DNA of 64,000 bases from Parasediminibacterium sp046546515 (GCF_046546515.1 NZ_JBKHKJ010000007.1:109528-173527); one strand, 5' to 3'; positions 9,214 to 18,784 are shown, numbered from the stretch's first letter. Notes: generated from the sequence alone by a model not told the origin. A program made the numbers and translations.

Positions 9214-9661
9214 GCTAATCAAAGTTGCCAAAAAAACTTACTTACTAGCGCAAGTGTTTAGCTTTAGTTCATCACTTGTACCTATTAAAAAAGGCAGTTT
9301 TTAACTTGTAAGCATCGTATAATAAAAAACACTGGTTACAACGCTTTTTTATAACCATACTGTATCTTAAAGACAATATTCAGTATTTTCATTATAGTCG
9401 TGCCTCAAACATCAATACTGATGCTAAAAAAAAGGGTAGTGGTTAGTTAAGCATTAATGAAAATTTGAAATGCGTATTATTATTATATAAAGATTATCAA
9501 ATAAATGGAATGTTATGGGTTGGCAACAAAAAATTGGAGCAACCAATTTAGACTAACTAATTATACACATAAATTTGTTGCTCATCAAAGAACCTCGCGA
9601 GAGTAGCCACAACATTATAAAGGAATTGATTAAAATACGAAATGTAACAATCTGATTAATT
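9214..9661. other. AT-rich intergenic leader of the surface-sugar block
   Basis: No gene is visible in this 450-bp AT-rich stretch. It separates the E1 terminator from the low-GC acyltransferase block. The only recognisable element is the TAAATTTG box at 9570-9577, listed separately. Confidence 0.6.
9570..9577 (+). promoter_or_regulatory. Putative -7 box TAAATTTG of the MBOAT operon
   Basis: Exact TAnnTTTG match. A TTTA at 9547-9550 lies 19 bp upstream, in the place of the -33 element. The predicted leader to the ATG at 9662 is about 80 nt. Confidence 0.45.
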
Positions 9662-11116
9662 ATGCTTTTTAATTCTATACATTTTTTTGTTTTTTTTATT
9701 ATTGTAACTACTTTTTATTTCGCTATCCCATATAAAAACAGATGGCTATTGCTATTACTTAGTAGTTGTTATTTTTATATGGCATTTGTGCCTATTTATA
9801 TATTAATTTTAGGTTTTACAATTCTGATAGACTATTTTGCTGGCATTTATATTGAAAATGCAAAAGGACACAGGCGTAAGCTATATTTAATTTTTAGTTT
9901 GATTGCCAATATTGGTGTGCTTGCCGTTTTTAAATACTACAATTTTTTAAACAGCAACCTTACTTATTTTTTTAATGCCTTTGGCAAAACCAATCCTATT
10001 CCTTATTTATCAATCCTATTACCCATTGGGCTTTCTTTCCATACATTTCAGGCAATGAGTTATACCATAGAAGTATATAGGGCAAACCAAAAGGCAGAGA
10101 GACATTTTGGCATTTACGCTTTATATGTAATGTTTTACCCCCAGCTTGTTGCAGGCCCGATAGAGCGGCCCCAGAATATATTGCACCAGTTTAGGGAGCA
10201 ATTCGATTTTAACTATGACAGAGTTACCAGCGGGCTAAGGCTAATGGCATGGGGTCTTTTTAAGAAAGTGGTAATTGCAGATAGGTTGGCAACCTTGGTA
10301 GATGCTGTTTATAATAACCCACACCATTATAACAGTTTTAGCCTTATTGTTGCTACTGTATTTTTTACCATTCAAATTTTCTGCGACTTTTCTGGCTATT
10401 CCGATGTGGCCATTGGCACGGCAAGGATTATGGGTTTTACCCTAATGACTAATTTTAACAACCCATACCAATCAAAAAGTATCAGTGAATTTTGGAAACG
10501 GTGGCACATTTCATTATCAACCTGGTTTAGGGATTATTTATACATCAGCATTGGGGGCAATAGGGTTTCAATCCCCCGCTGGTATTTTAATCTGTTTATT
10601 GTTTTTTTAGTGAGTGGTCTTTGGCATGGGGCCAATTGGACATTTGTTGTATGGGGTGCCCTGCATGGCTTTTATTTGGTTTTTGCACTAGCTACTAAAA
10701 ATATAAGGGGAAAAATTAGCACAAAAATGTATATTGACAATGTACCTTTTTTGGATACGATAATCACCTTTTTATTGATTGCCTTTGCATGGATATTTTT
10801 TAGGGCAAATGATATAAACTCTGCCATTTATATTTCAACGCATATATTCACTGGCATACCAAGCTTAATACATAAACTTAAAACGCATGTCCCCATTTGG
10901 GAATTCATGGAGTTTGGGAAAGGCTATTTTATTTGTTCCCTTTTATTAATCTTGTTTCTAGAAACAATCCATTACCTACAAAGCAAAATAAATATTGGTG
11001 CTTTTTTTATTAGAAAACCTACCCAGGTTCGGTGGATTATTTATTTAGGTATAGTAGCTGCTATTGTATTGCTTGGTGTTTTTGAAGAACGCCAATTTAT
11101 CTATTTTCAATTTTAA
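9662..11116 (+). CDS. MBOAT family O-acyltransferase (AlgI-like)
   Basis: A 484-aa polytopic membrane protein with about ten hydrophobic segments. It belongs to the membrane-bound O-acyltransferase family, AlgI/DltB branch, which passes acetyl groups across the membrane to extracellular polysaccharide. Signatures are FYPQLVAGPIERP (about 158-170), the EFWKRWHISLSTWFRDY block (about 278-294) and the catalytic His in SGLWHGANWTF (about 320). The next gene starts 3 bp after the stop and encodes a SGNH-like protein, the usual partner. Codon use is more AT-rich than flanking housekeeping genes, suggesting transferred surface-sugar DNA. Confidence 0.92.
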   Translation: MLFNSIHFFVFFIIVTTFYFAIPYKNRWLLLLLSSCYFYMAFVPIYILILGFTILIDYFAGIYIENAKGHRRKLYLIFSLIANIGVLAVFKYYNFLNSNLTYFFNAFGKTNPIPYLSILLPIGLSFHTFQAMSYTIEVYRANQKAERHFGIYALYVMFYPQLVAGPIERPQNILHQFREQFDFNYDRVTSGLRLMAWGLFKKVVIADRLATLVDAVYNNPHHYNSFSLIVATVFFTIQIFCDFSGYSDVAIGTARIMGFTLMTNFNNPYQSKSISEFWKRWHISLSTWFRDYLYISIGGNRVSIPRWYFNLFIVFLVSGLWHGANWTFVVWGALHGFYLVFALATKNIRGKISTKMYIDNVPFLDTIITFLLIAFAWIFFRANDINSAIYISTHIFTGIPSLIHKLKTHVPIWEFMEFGKGYFICSLLLILFLETIHYLQSKINIGAFFIRKPTQVRWIIYLGIVAAIVLLGVFEERQFIYFQF

Positions 11117-11119
11117 TGC

Positions 11120-12064
11120 ATGAAGAAGCTATTAATAAAAAGCCTTTTAATAATTACCATTGCCCTTGTAAGTGTAATTATTAAAATATTGATTTCTAAT
11201 TTCAGTGACTTACGCCAACTGTCATATAAGGTGATACCTTTCAATAATGTATCTAATTCAATATGCTTTAAAGCAAAATTAGATCAGATGCCAATTTCAC
11301 ATAATTTCAAAAGCTGCACTTTTCTCATTGCGGGGTCGTCCATGAGCCTAAATGATATTTCAGGAAAAATTATTGCGAACAGGACCAATGAATGTGTTTA
11401 TAACATTTCTTCCTGGGGTTTTAAACCAGTGCAAACTATCGAGTTTTTAAACCTAATAAAAAACAATAAGCTTAAATACATTTTTATAGCATTTAATAAT
11501 ATTGATTTTGGGAAGGCAGATGTAAACATTGACTTTAAGGCAACAGATGCATATTTAAATGGCAATAAACTAATAAAGTATTGGGGTGTGATTAATAAAT
11601 TTAATTTCAACACCTTTTCAAAAGATTTACACTATAGATACAGATTTTCTAGCATCACCAATTCCTACGAATCAATTGCGTTTGATGAATTTGGTTCTGC
11701 ACAACTAGACCATGAAGGCTTTGAAATTAGCAAAAAAAGATGGGACACTTATCAAGACACTACTGGCTTTGGTTATTTTTATAATAGTGTTAATACCTTA
11801 GGCATTGTTTGCAAACAAAGAAAAATAAATTTAATTTTAGTTTATCTGCCTTGCAGGCCCAATTTGCAATCCGCCCAAAATATTATTCAAAATCAAGCGG
11901 TTTCTAAAGTTTTAAAAAAGAGATTCGGCAACGCTTTCATTGATATTCAAAATATACATATTCCAATAAGCCAATATTGCGATGCAACACATTTATTTAG
12001 GGAGGGGGCAGAAAATATTACTAACTTAATAATTGACTCACTAAATAAATCAGTTTTTCGATAA
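11120..12064 (+). CDS. SGNH-hydrolase-like protein, likely partner of the MBOAT acyltransferase
   Basis: A 314-aa protein with one N-terminal membrane anchor (about residues 5-26). The remainder resembles the SGNH/AlgJ-AlgX fold: AGSSMSLNDI near residue 73 corresponds to block I, with Ser as nucleophile, and CDATHLF near residue 290 corresponds to block V with its Asp-x-x-His pair. In alginate-type systems such a protein transfers the acetyl group delivered by the MBOAT partner onto the glycan outside the cell. It lies 3 bp downstream of the MBOAT gene, which supports a joint role. The overall similarity is weak, so the function is inferred from motifs and position. Confidence 0.6.
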   Translation: MKKLLIKSLLIITIALVSVIIKILISNFSDLRQLSYKVIPFNNVSNSICFKAKLDQMPISHNFKSCTFLIAGSSMSLNDISGKIIANRTNECVYNISSWGFKPVQTIEFLNLIKNNKLKYIFIAFNNIDFGKADVNIDFKATDAYLNGNKLIKYWGVINKFNFNTFSKDLHYRYRFSSITNSYESIAFDEFGSAQLDHEGFEISKKRWDTYQDTTGFGYFYNSVNTLGIVCKQRKINLILVYLPCRPNLQSAQNIIQNQAVSKVLKKRFGNAFIDIQNIHIPISQYCDATHLFREGAENITNLIIDSLNKSVFR

Positions 12065-12136
12065 TTTATTTAACCTGTAACATAAGCATTATCATTTTTA
12101 TTATTCAAAATTGTAGGCTTAAAAATAACCATTTAT

Positions 12137-13018
12137 ATGATAGCTGTAAGAATTGAGGGTCGTTTAGGAAACCAAATGTTTCAATATGCATTTATATATT
12201 CAGCATCAAAAAAATTACAAGCAAATTTTTATATTGATAAAGGAATAGAAGTGTTCAAGCTGTATAACTATTTTGAAATTGAAAAGGATTTGCATTATCC
12301 ACTCGACAGATTTGTATTTTCGATAAAGGGCTATAAAAATATTTTTCAGTACCACTTACGGAGAGTGTATTATCAATTAGCCAATTTTATATTACTTAGA
12401 AATGAAATGGTATTAGAATATGATAACTTGCCTGCAAAGGCATTCCTAAAAAATTTAATTGATAACAGGCTTTATGTAGGTTTTTATCAGTCTGAAAATT
12501 ATTTTAGCCATTGTGCTGAAGATATAAAAAAACTGTTTTCCTTAAAAAAAGAAGTAGCTTATTCTTACAAAAGGTATAAAGTTCAGTTTCCTAATGATAA
12601 AATAATTGTAACCATACATATAAGAAAAACAGATTATATAGGTATGGAAAATAGGAATTTGGGTGGGGCAGATTTATCGCTTCCATTTTCCTATTACCAT
12701 AATGCAATTAAAGAATTGAATCGGGTGAACCATTTTTTTATTTTTATTTCTGATGACCAATCGGGGATAGAAGAGGAGTTTGGCTATTTACCGTTTAAAT
12801 ATATTTCGTATGACGATGAAATTATTGATTTCCAGCATATGCTTCATGCAGATATATGTATAATAGCAAATAGTACGTTTAGTTGGTGGGCAGCCTATTT
12901 AAATAAGAATCCCCAAAAAAAGGTGATAGCTCCTCAGCATTTCTTGGGTTGGCGAATTGGAACACAGGTTCCGCTAGAGATATATCCTTCCACCTGGGCT
13001 TTAATAAAAGTTGGATGA
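12137..13018 (+). CDS. Alpha-1,2-fucosyltransferase (GT11)
   Basis: A 293-aa cytoplasmic glycosyltransferase of family GT11, which adds fucose in alpha-1,2 linkage from GDP-fucose. Family marks are GRLGNQMFQYAF at the N-terminus, HIRKTDY at about residue 161 (the HxRxxD motif for GDP binding) and NSTFSWWAAYLN near 253. It lies 72 bp after the SGNH-like gene and is AT-rich like it, so the three genes probably build and decorate one surface polysaccharide. The gene begins with MIAVRIEGRLGNQ at an ATG. Confidence 0.9.
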   Translation: MIAVRIEGRLGNQMFQYAFIYSASKKLQANFYIDKGIEVFKLYNYFEIEKDLHYPLDRFVFSIKGYKNIFQYHLRRVYYQLANFILLRNEMVLEYDNLPAKAFLKNLIDNRLYVGFYQSENYFSHCAEDIKKLFSLKKEVAYSYKRYKVQFPNDKIIVTIHIRKTDYIGMENRNLGGADLSLPFSYYHNAIKELNRVNHFFIFISDDQSGIEEEFGYLPFKYISYDDEIIDFQHMLHADICIIANSTFSWWAAYLNKNPQKKVIAPQHFLGWRIGTQVPLEIYPSTWALIKVG

Positions 13019-13561
13019 GTATATGAAGAAATACAGATTAAAATGCAATCATCCCGTCGTTATAGGTGTGTCCCATTAACATATCTAGACCGCAAAGTAG
13101 CATACCCCTACGAAATTTGTATCTTATTAGTTGTTTAGTTTCATTACATTGTAGAGGGTATCTTTCAGCGCCCAATTACTACCTCTCCAAGCCATAATTT
13201 TAAAACAAAAAAATGTATATAAGCTTTACAGGGAATATTTCACCACAACATAGCTTTGGGCATCCACCATTGCTATCTGTGCTAGTTGAATTCACAGGCT
13301 ACAGGCTAGCATGCAAAGAACCCGAATACAAGGAGTTAAGAGGCTGTTAAGCTCAAACAATTCTTCTTTTGGGAATAATTGTGTTACTAAATATATTTTT
13401 TTACCACTGCAATAGCCTTCTGCCACACAATCAAGTCCTTATAACTTTTATTTGTAACATGCTATTTTAATTTATAAATATTCTCTTTGTTTTTTAATTT
13501 AACTCTTCTTCTCTCTTATTATTAATACTCGCAACGATAAACTCTTTGCCCCATTGCCTGT
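13019..13561. other. Intergenic stretch with no recognised feature
   Basis: About 540 bp between the convergent fucosyltransferase and leuA2/cimA genes. I see no open frame, strong hairpin or repeat. Both neighbouring genes end here, so it is a double 3' region. Confidence 0.5.
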
Positions 13562-15085
13562 TTAGATTATATTCAACATCTTTTCCGTTGCTTTTATAGC
13601 CGCAACAGTCTGGTCGCTATCAAGCCCACGGGTTTTGAATTCTTTTCCGTTGTGCAGCCAGGTAATGATGGTTTCGCAAAGCGCATCAGACTGCCCTCCA
13701 GGTGGTATACGCACTGCGTAATCAGTCAAAACAGGCAGTTCTATTTTTTTTAGTTTGTAAATTTTCTTTAGTGCATTTACAAAAGCATCGTACTGGCCGT
13801 CGCCTTGGGCATGTTCTTCAAACAACTCATTGTTTATGCTTACTTTCAACGTAACCGAAGGGCGCAAGTTTTTGGAATGAGTAAGCACATAATTCTGTAT
13901 TTGCACTTTCTCTATAATGGTAGAACTGTCCAATACATCGGAAATAATGTATGGCAAATCGGCTGGGGTAACTATCTCTTTCCTATCGCCCAACTCAATA
14001 ATGCGTTGGGTAACTTTCTTTAAGTCGTCATCGCTTAGTTGTATCCCTAGTTCCCGCAAGTTGTTTTCAATATTTGCCTTGCCACTGGTTTTGCCCAAGG
14101 CATATTTGCGTTGGCGTCCAAAGCGTTCGGGCATCAAATCGTTGTGATACAGATTGTTCTTTTTGTCGCCATCGGCGTGTATGCCCGCCGTTTGGGTGAA
14201 AACATTTTCCCCAACCACAGGTTTATTGGCTGGTATGCGGAAACCTGAAAAAGTTTCTACCAGTTTGCTAACGGAGTACAATGATTTTTCTTCAACAGAA
14301 GTTTTTACATCCTTCACATAATCGTTCAACACCGCTATAGCACTAGCTAATGGGGCATTGCCAGCCCTTTCGCCCATGCCATTAATGGTAAGGTGCAAGC
14401 CTTTAGCACCAGCTTTTACAGCTTCCAGTACATTGGCCGTGCCTAAATCATAATCATTATGTGCATGGAAATCAAAATGCAATTGTGGGTATCTTGCTGC
14501 AAGTTCCGATATATATTCAAACGTTTCCGAAGGAATTAAAACACCTAGTGTATCGGGCAATAAAACCCTTTTTACAGGTTGATACTGCAAAAAATCTAGG
14601 TATTGCAATACATATTCTTTTGAATGGCGCATACCATTGCTCCAGTCTTCTAGGTACACATTGCATTCCAAGCCTTTGCTTTTTGCTAGCGCAATCACTT
14701 TGGCTATGTCTGCAAAATGCTCTTCTGGCTTTTTCTTTAGCTGATGGGTTAAATGGTTTAAGGAACCTTTGGTAAGCAAGTTCATCACTTTTGCCCCGGC
14801 ATCCAGCATCCAGTTTACAGATGTTTCACCATCCACAAAAGTCAATACCTCTACCCTGTCTAGGAAGCCATTGGTAGCAGCCCAGTTGGTAATTTTCTTC
14901 ACTGCCTGAAATTCACCTTCCGATACCCGGGCAGAGGCAATTTCTATCCTATCAACCTTTACTTCGGTAAGCAAAAGCTGTGCAATGGTTAATTTTTCAG
15001 AAGCGGAAAAAGATACCCCATTGGTTTGTTCCCCATCCCGAAGGGTGGTATCCATTACTTCTATATGACGTTGCAAATTTTTCAA
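13562..15085 (-). CDS. 2-isopropylmalate synthase / (R)-citramalate synthase family protein
   Basis: A 507-aa DRE-TIM acyltransferase that condenses acetyl-CoA with a 2-oxoacid. DTTLRDGEQTNG (residues 12-23) supplies the metal-binding Asp and catalytic Arg, and HFDFHAHNDYDLG (about 207-219) supplies the metal-binding His pair. A C-terminal LeuA-type allosteric domain spans about 375-505. The diverged N-terminal domain groups with citramalate synthase/LeuA2-type proteins, so it could make citramalate for isoleucine rather than isopropylmalate for leucine. It is last in the leuC-leuD-leuA2 order, 123 bp after leuD. No leuB is present here. Confidence 0.85.
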   Translation of the reverse strand: MKNLQRHIEVMDTTLRDGEQTNGVSFSASEKLTIAQLLLTEVKVDRIEIASARVSEGEFQAVKKITNWAATNGFLDRVEVLTFVDGETSVNWMLDAGAKVMNLLTKGSLNHLTHQLKKKPEEHFADIAKVIALAKSKGLECNVYLEDWSNGMRHSKEYVLQYLDFLQYQPVKRVLLPDTLGVLIPSETFEYISELAARYPQLHFDFHAHNDYDLGTANVLEAVKAGAKGLHLTINGMGERAGNAPLASAIAVLNDYVKDVKTSVEEKSLYSVSKLVETFSGFRIPANKPVVGENVFTQTAGIHADGDKKNNLYHNDLMPERFGRQRKYALGKTSGKANIENNLRELGIQLSDDDLKKVTQRIIELGDRKEIVTPADLPYIISDVLDSSTIIEKVQIQNYVLTHSKNLRPSVTLKVSINNELFEEHAQGDGQYDAFVNALKKIYKLKKIELPVLTDYAVRIPPGGQSDALCETIITWLHNGKEFKTRGLDSDQTVAAIKATEKMLNII

Positions 15086-15105
15086 ATTTCTTTATTAATT
15101 AGTTG

Positions 15106-15137
15106 CCACAAAGGCGCAAAGACAGAAAGTAGCACAA
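15106..15137 (-). repeat. Octad repeat between leuD and leuA2
   Basis: Four 8-nt words in register: CCACAAAG, GCGCAAAG, ACAGAAAG and TAGCACAA. They sit inside the leu operon, 20 bp upstream of the leuA2/cimA start. A loosely complementary stretch (TTTGCCTACTTGCC) is at 15188-15201. Confidence 0.55.
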
Positions 15138-15208
15138 AAAAAGTTACTTAATAAAAATGTATTGAACTCTATAAATTGGCTCAACTCTTTGCCTACTTGC
15201 CTATTGCC

Positions 15209-15805
15209 TTACACTGCTTTCGCTTCTGCAAAAGTCAATATTTCTTCCTTCATGGCTTGCAGGTAATCAATATCGTCAAAGCCATTCAATAAGTTGTGCT
15301 TTTTGTAACCATTGATATCAAAAGATTCACTATCACCAGTTGCCAAAAGGGTAATGGTTTGTTCAGGCAGACTGATTTCCAATTCTGTTTTAGGATCGGC
15401 TTCTATGGCCTTGAATATTTTTTCTAAAAAATCAGGGGTTACCATTACTGGCAAAATACCAATATTGATGGAGTTGCCTTTGAAAATATCCGCAAAAAAA
15501 CTGGAAACCACGCAACGGAATCCATAGTCATAAATAGCCCAAGCAGCGTGTTCACGGCTGCTACCGCTACCGAAATTGTGCCCACCAACCAATATTTTAC
15601 CGGAGTAAATAGGGTTATTTAAAATAAAATCTTGCTTAGGGGTGTTGTCGTTATTGTAACGCCAGTCTCTAAACAGGTTATCACCAAAACCTTCACGTTT
15701 TGTTGCTTTCAAAAAACGAGCAGGTATTATTTGGTCGGTATCTATATTTTCTATCGGCAATGGTACAGCCGTACTTTTCAAAACCGTAAATTTATCGTAA
15801 GCCAT
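15209..15805 (-). CDS. leuD: 3-isopropylmalate dehydratase small subunit
   Basis: A 198-aa small (swivel) subunit of isopropylmalate isomerase, which with LeuC converts 2- to 3-isopropylmalate; the same enzyme can work on citramalate. Motifs are PLPIENIDTDQIIPARFLK near the N-terminus and VGGHNFGSGSSREHAAWAI (about 72-90), which forms the substrate-binding loop. Length is normal. It starts 103 bp after leuC's stop, and a heptad tract lies immediately upstream of its ATG. Confidence 0.95.
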   Translation of the reverse strand: MAYDKFTVLKSTAVPLPIENIDTDQIIPARFLKATKREGFGDNLFRDWRYNNDNTPKQDFILNNPIYSGKILVGGHNFGSGSSREHAAWAIYDYGFRCVVSSFFADIFKGNSINIGILPVMVTPDFLEKIFKAIEADPKTELEISLPEQTITLLATGDSESFDINGYKKHNLLNGFDDIDYLQAMKEEILTFAEAKAV

Positions 15806-15810
15806 TTTTT

Positions 15811-15838
15811 CAATTGATAATTAATAATGAATAATTGA
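15811..15838 (-). repeat. Heptad tract immediately upstream of leuD
   Basis: Four 7-nt units on the plus strand: AATTGAT, AATTAAT, AATGAAT and AATTGAT. It ends 5 bp from the leuD start codon, inside the operon. A further octad-like stretch (GCGCAAAG) follows at about 15851. Confidence 0.7.
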
Positions 15839-15908
15839 TTTTTTAACCGCAGAGGGCGCAAAGTTTTTTCGCAAAGGACACAAAGTGTAAAAATCCTCCT
15901 TGCCTCAC

Positions 15909-17315
15909 CTAAGCCATTAACTCCCTTGGGTCGGTTACAAAACCAGTAACAGCAGCAGCAGCGGCAACCAATGGACTGGCCAGCAATGTGCGGCTACCTG
16001 GCCCTTGCCTTCCTTCAAAGTTTCTGTTGCTGGTGCTTACGGCATATTTACCCGCAGGTATTTTGTCGTCGTTCATAGCCAAACATGCAGAACAACCCGG
16101 CTGGCGCAAAGAAAAACCAGCTTCGGTTAAAATATCTAATATGCCTTCATCTTTTATTTGTTGCTCCACAATGTGCGAACCTGGTACTATCCAAGCGGTG
16201 ATATTGTCTGCTTTTTTCCTTCCTTTTACAATAGATGCAAAAGCCCTGAAATCTTCAATACGGCCATTTGTACAGCTACCAATAAACACGTAATCTACCT
16301 TTTTGCCAATCATGGCTTCTTCTTCTTCAAAACCCATGTAGGCCAAAGATTTGTGGTAAGTAGCCACGCCACCTGCTAAATCTAAAGCTTTAGGGATATG
16401 CTTGGAGATGCCCATGCCCATGCCTGGGTTGGTGCCGTAGGTAATCATTGGTTCTATATTGGCAGCATCAAACGAATATTCTTTATCAAAGGTTGCACCT
16501 TCGTCTGTTTTCAATGTTTTCCAATAAGCCAAAGCCTTGTCCCATGCCTCGCCTTTTGGTGCTTTTTCACGGCCATTGATATAATTGAAGGTAGTTTCAT
16601 CCGGGGCAATCATACCGCCTCTTGCACCCATTTCTATACTCATGTTGCAAACGGTCATACGGCCTTCCATGCTCATGTTTTCAAAAACATCGCCTGCATA
16701 TTCCACAAAATAGCCTGTTGCACCTGCCGTGGTCAATTGGGCAATAATATAAAGCGTAACATCTTTTGGCGTAACGGCTTTGCTTAGTTTGCCATTCACG
16801 TTGATGCGCATTTTCAATGGCTTCGGCTGCATGATACATTGTGAAGACAAAACCATTTCTACTTCAGAAGTACCGATACCAAAGGCAATAGCACCAAAAG
16901 CACCGTGGGTAGAAGTGTGAGAATCGCCACAAACAATGGTCATGCCCGGCAAAGTGATGCCGTTTTCTGGTCCTACCACGTGCACGATACCATTTTTAGG
17001 ATTACCCAAACCCCAATGCGAAATACCATATTTAGCAGAGTTGCTTTCTAAAGCATGTAACTGGTTGGCAGACAAGGGATCCGCTACTGGCAAATGCTGG
17101 TTGATAGTAGGTGTGTTGTGGTCGGCAGTAGCATAAGTGTTCTTGGGGAACATTACACCAATACCCCTGCTTTCTAAACCTAAAAAAGCTACCGGGCTGG
17201 TTACTTCGTGGATGAAGTGCCTATCGATGAAAAATACATCTGGGCCATCTTCAATCTTGCGCACCACGTGGGCATCCCACACTTTGTCGAACAAGGTACT
17301 TTTATTATTGCTCAT
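15909..17315 (-). CDS. leuC: 3-isopropylmalate dehydratase large subunit
   Basis: A 468-aa aconitase-family subunit that binds the [4Fe-4S] cluster. Cluster cysteines are visible in FIGSCTNGRIEDF (about 348-360) and PGCSACLAMNDD (about 409-420). VCGDSHTSTHGAFGA is the active-site signature. The ATG at 17315 (MSNNKSTLFDKVWDAH) is preferred over an in-frame ATG 48 bp upstream, since it gives the normal LeuC beginning and length. It is first in the minus-strand leu operon and shares its upstream region with a divergent LysR regulator. Confidence 0.95.
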   Translation of the reverse strand: MSNNKSTLFDKVWDAHVVRKIEDGPDVFFIDRHFIHEVTSPVAFLGLESRGIGVMFPKNTYATADHNTPTINQHLPVADPLSANQLHALESNSAKYGISHWGLGNPKNGIVHVVGPENGITLPGMTIVCGDSHTSTHGAFGAIAFGIGTSEVEMVLSSQCIMQPKPLKMRINVNGKLSKAVTPKDVTLYIIAQLTTAGATGYFVEYAGDVFENMSMEGRMTVCNMSIEMGARGGMIAPDETTFNYINGREKAPKGEAWDKALAYWKTLKTDEGATFDKEYSFDAANIEPMITYGTNPGMGMGISKHIPKALDLAGGVATYHKSLAYMGFEEEEAMIGKKVDYVFIGSCTNGRIEDFRAFASIVKGRKKADNITAWIVPGSHIVEQQIKDEGILDILTEAGFSLRQPGCSACLAMNDDKIPAGKYAVSTSNRNFEGRQGPGSRTLLASPLVAAAAAVTGFVTDPRELMA

Positions 17316-17394
17316 TTTTTTCGTTTTTAAATTGGTTTGCAAATATCTGTCTTTTTGCCACATTTATGTAGTAAACAAATCGTTTGTGTTGCAA

Positions 17395-17409
17395 ATGTAT
17401 AGCATACAT
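17395..17409. promoter_or_regulatory. Putative LysR-type operator (T-N11-A palindrome)
   Basis: ATGTATAGCATACAT is a 15-bp palindrome (6-bp arms) that contains a T-N11-A core, the standard binding form of LysR regulators. It lies in the 146-bp divergent region between leuC and the lysR gene. A second palindrome (ACAAA-TCG-TTTGT) is about 20 bp nearer to leuC. Confidence 0.5.
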
Positions 17410-17461
17410 ATATGACGATATTATACTTACTTTGTCAATTATCAATACTTTATAGGTATTT

Positions 17462-18337
17462 ATGGAATTGAGGCATTTAAGATATTTCCTTGCATTGGCA
17501 GAAGAACTGAGCTTTATCAAAGCATCTGAAAAGCTATTCATATCCCAACCACCACTAAGTCGACAAATAAAGGAATTGGAAGACGAGCTAAACGCCCGCC
17601 TTTTTGACCGTAACAATAAAAGGGTACAACTGACAGAAGCTGGAAAATACTTTGAAAAAGAAGTAAGGCAACTCCTACAAAACTTGGATAATATAGCCTT
17701 GAAAACACAAAAGATTAGTAAAAGTGTTAGCGGTGAGTTTAGGATTGCCTATATCAGTTCTACCTTTTCGGGTGATATAGCAGAGTTGATAAAATTTTTA
17801 TCCGATAAATATCCCTTTGTCAATTTTAGGTTATACGAAATGCCTACTGCCAGCCAGATAGCTTCTTTGGAGCAAGGCGAAATAGATTTGGGCATTATTA
17901 GAGCACCACTATATTCCCCGAAAATTAAAGGCACGCCTTGGTTTAGGGACAGTTTCTCGGTAGTGTTCAATAAACAAAAAATAAACCTGGCCTCCGAAGA
18001 TGAAATTGGGAAATTAAAAGAAGAAACCTTTGTGTTCTTCAATAAAGAATATGCACCCAACTATTACAATTCGCTATTAGAAATATGTGCTTTTTATGGG
18101 TTTATTCCGAAAGTAGTACACGAGGCAAACAATATTTCTTCCATCATCCAATTGGTGAAAAATGGGCTGGGCACTTCCATTGTGCCTACCAATATTTTAA
18201 AAAGCCATAATTATCCCGAACTGGGCTTTATTGAATTGAAAAAAGTAAACCTGTTCACGGAAATATTATTGGCTACCCCACAAGGCGATGACTCCGAGAT
18301 AGCTAATGAAGCCATCGCTTTTTTGTTGCATTGGTAA
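17462..18337 (+). CDS. LysR family transcriptional regulator
   Basis: A 291-aa LysR-type regulator. Residues 1-60 are the winged helix-turn-helix (MELRHLRYFLALAEELSF then SQPPLSRQIKELEDEL), followed by a linker helix and a substrate-binding effector domain (about 90-291) beginning GEFRIAYIS. It is divergent from leuC with a T-N11-A palindrome between, so control of the leuCD-leuA2/cimA operon is the natural guess; the inducer is unknown. It ends at a strong terminator. Specific assignment to a named regulator such as IlvY or LeuO is not possible. Confidence 0.9.
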   Translation: MELRHLRYFLALAEELSFIKASEKLFISQPPLSRQIKELEDELNARLFDRNNKRVQLTEAGKYFEKEVRQLLQNLDNIALKTQKISKSVSGEFRIAYISSTFSGDIAELIKFLSDKYPFVNFRLYEMPTASQIASLEQGEIDLGIIRAPLYSPKIKGTPWFRDSFSVVFNKQKINLASEDEIGKLKEETFVFFNKEYAPNYYNSLLEICAFYGFIPKVVHEANNISSIIQLVKNGLGTSIVPTNILKSHNYPELGFIELKKVNLFTEILLATPQGDDSEIANEAIAFLLHW

Positions 18338-18403
18338 TTAACCACTAATTAAATGAGTTCTGTAATTTTAATGATCAAAGCCCTTGACTCTAAAATTTTT
18401 ATT

Positions 18404-18441
18404 AAACAGAATTAGCCCAAATTATGGCTAATTCTGTTTTT
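18404..18441 (+). terminator. Rho-independent terminator after lysR
   Basis: AAACAGAATTAGCC (18404-18417) pairs with GGCTAATTCTGTTT (18426-18439), a perfect 14-bp stem with an 8-nt loop and a T-run. It lies 67 bp past the LysR stop. Confidence 0.85.
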
Positions 18442-18571
18442 AGCGTGCTGGTGAGTACATATCTGTCATGGTAATTCCCCGCTAGTCCACCCCAAAAATA
18501 GTGTTGCTGGTGCGCTGCCTATGGCGCGTAACTTTCGGTAAGTTCCGACGTTGATTCCATAACTCATAATT

Positions 18572-18629
18572 CCCCCATCATGGGGGCATTTTGGGACACT
18601 CATGGGGACATATTTCCCCCATATAGGAT
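18572..18629. repeat. G/C-run palindromic element, copy 1
   Basis: Contains the hairpin CCCCCATCATGGGGG (18572-18586) and, at 18612-18629, an 18-nt arm identical to one at 43699-43716 (core TTTCCCCCATATAGGAT). The middle, CACTCATGGGG, is also shared. Compared with the copy at 43660, the other arm has changed. No protein assignment is supported, although an open frame crosses it on the minus strand. Confidence 0.65.
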
Positions 18630-18784
18630 TGCCCTTTTGTACAGGTCCCAAATCAATCCCAACTTTGTAGTATGTCTTCCCTTGTTTTCGTTGGTTCAAT
18701 CCCTAAAGTTGCGCTAGCCTTGGTTCACTGCCCCGTGGGACAAATTTTAACAAACAAAAAAAACGTCATTATGAACTAGATCCG

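Noticed and set aside
18466..18699. Minus-strand protein frame of 77 codons
   Set aside because: It crosses the G/C-run palindrome. The shared motif with the frame at 43598-43795 is explained by the DNA repeat, and the rest of the two frames does not match.
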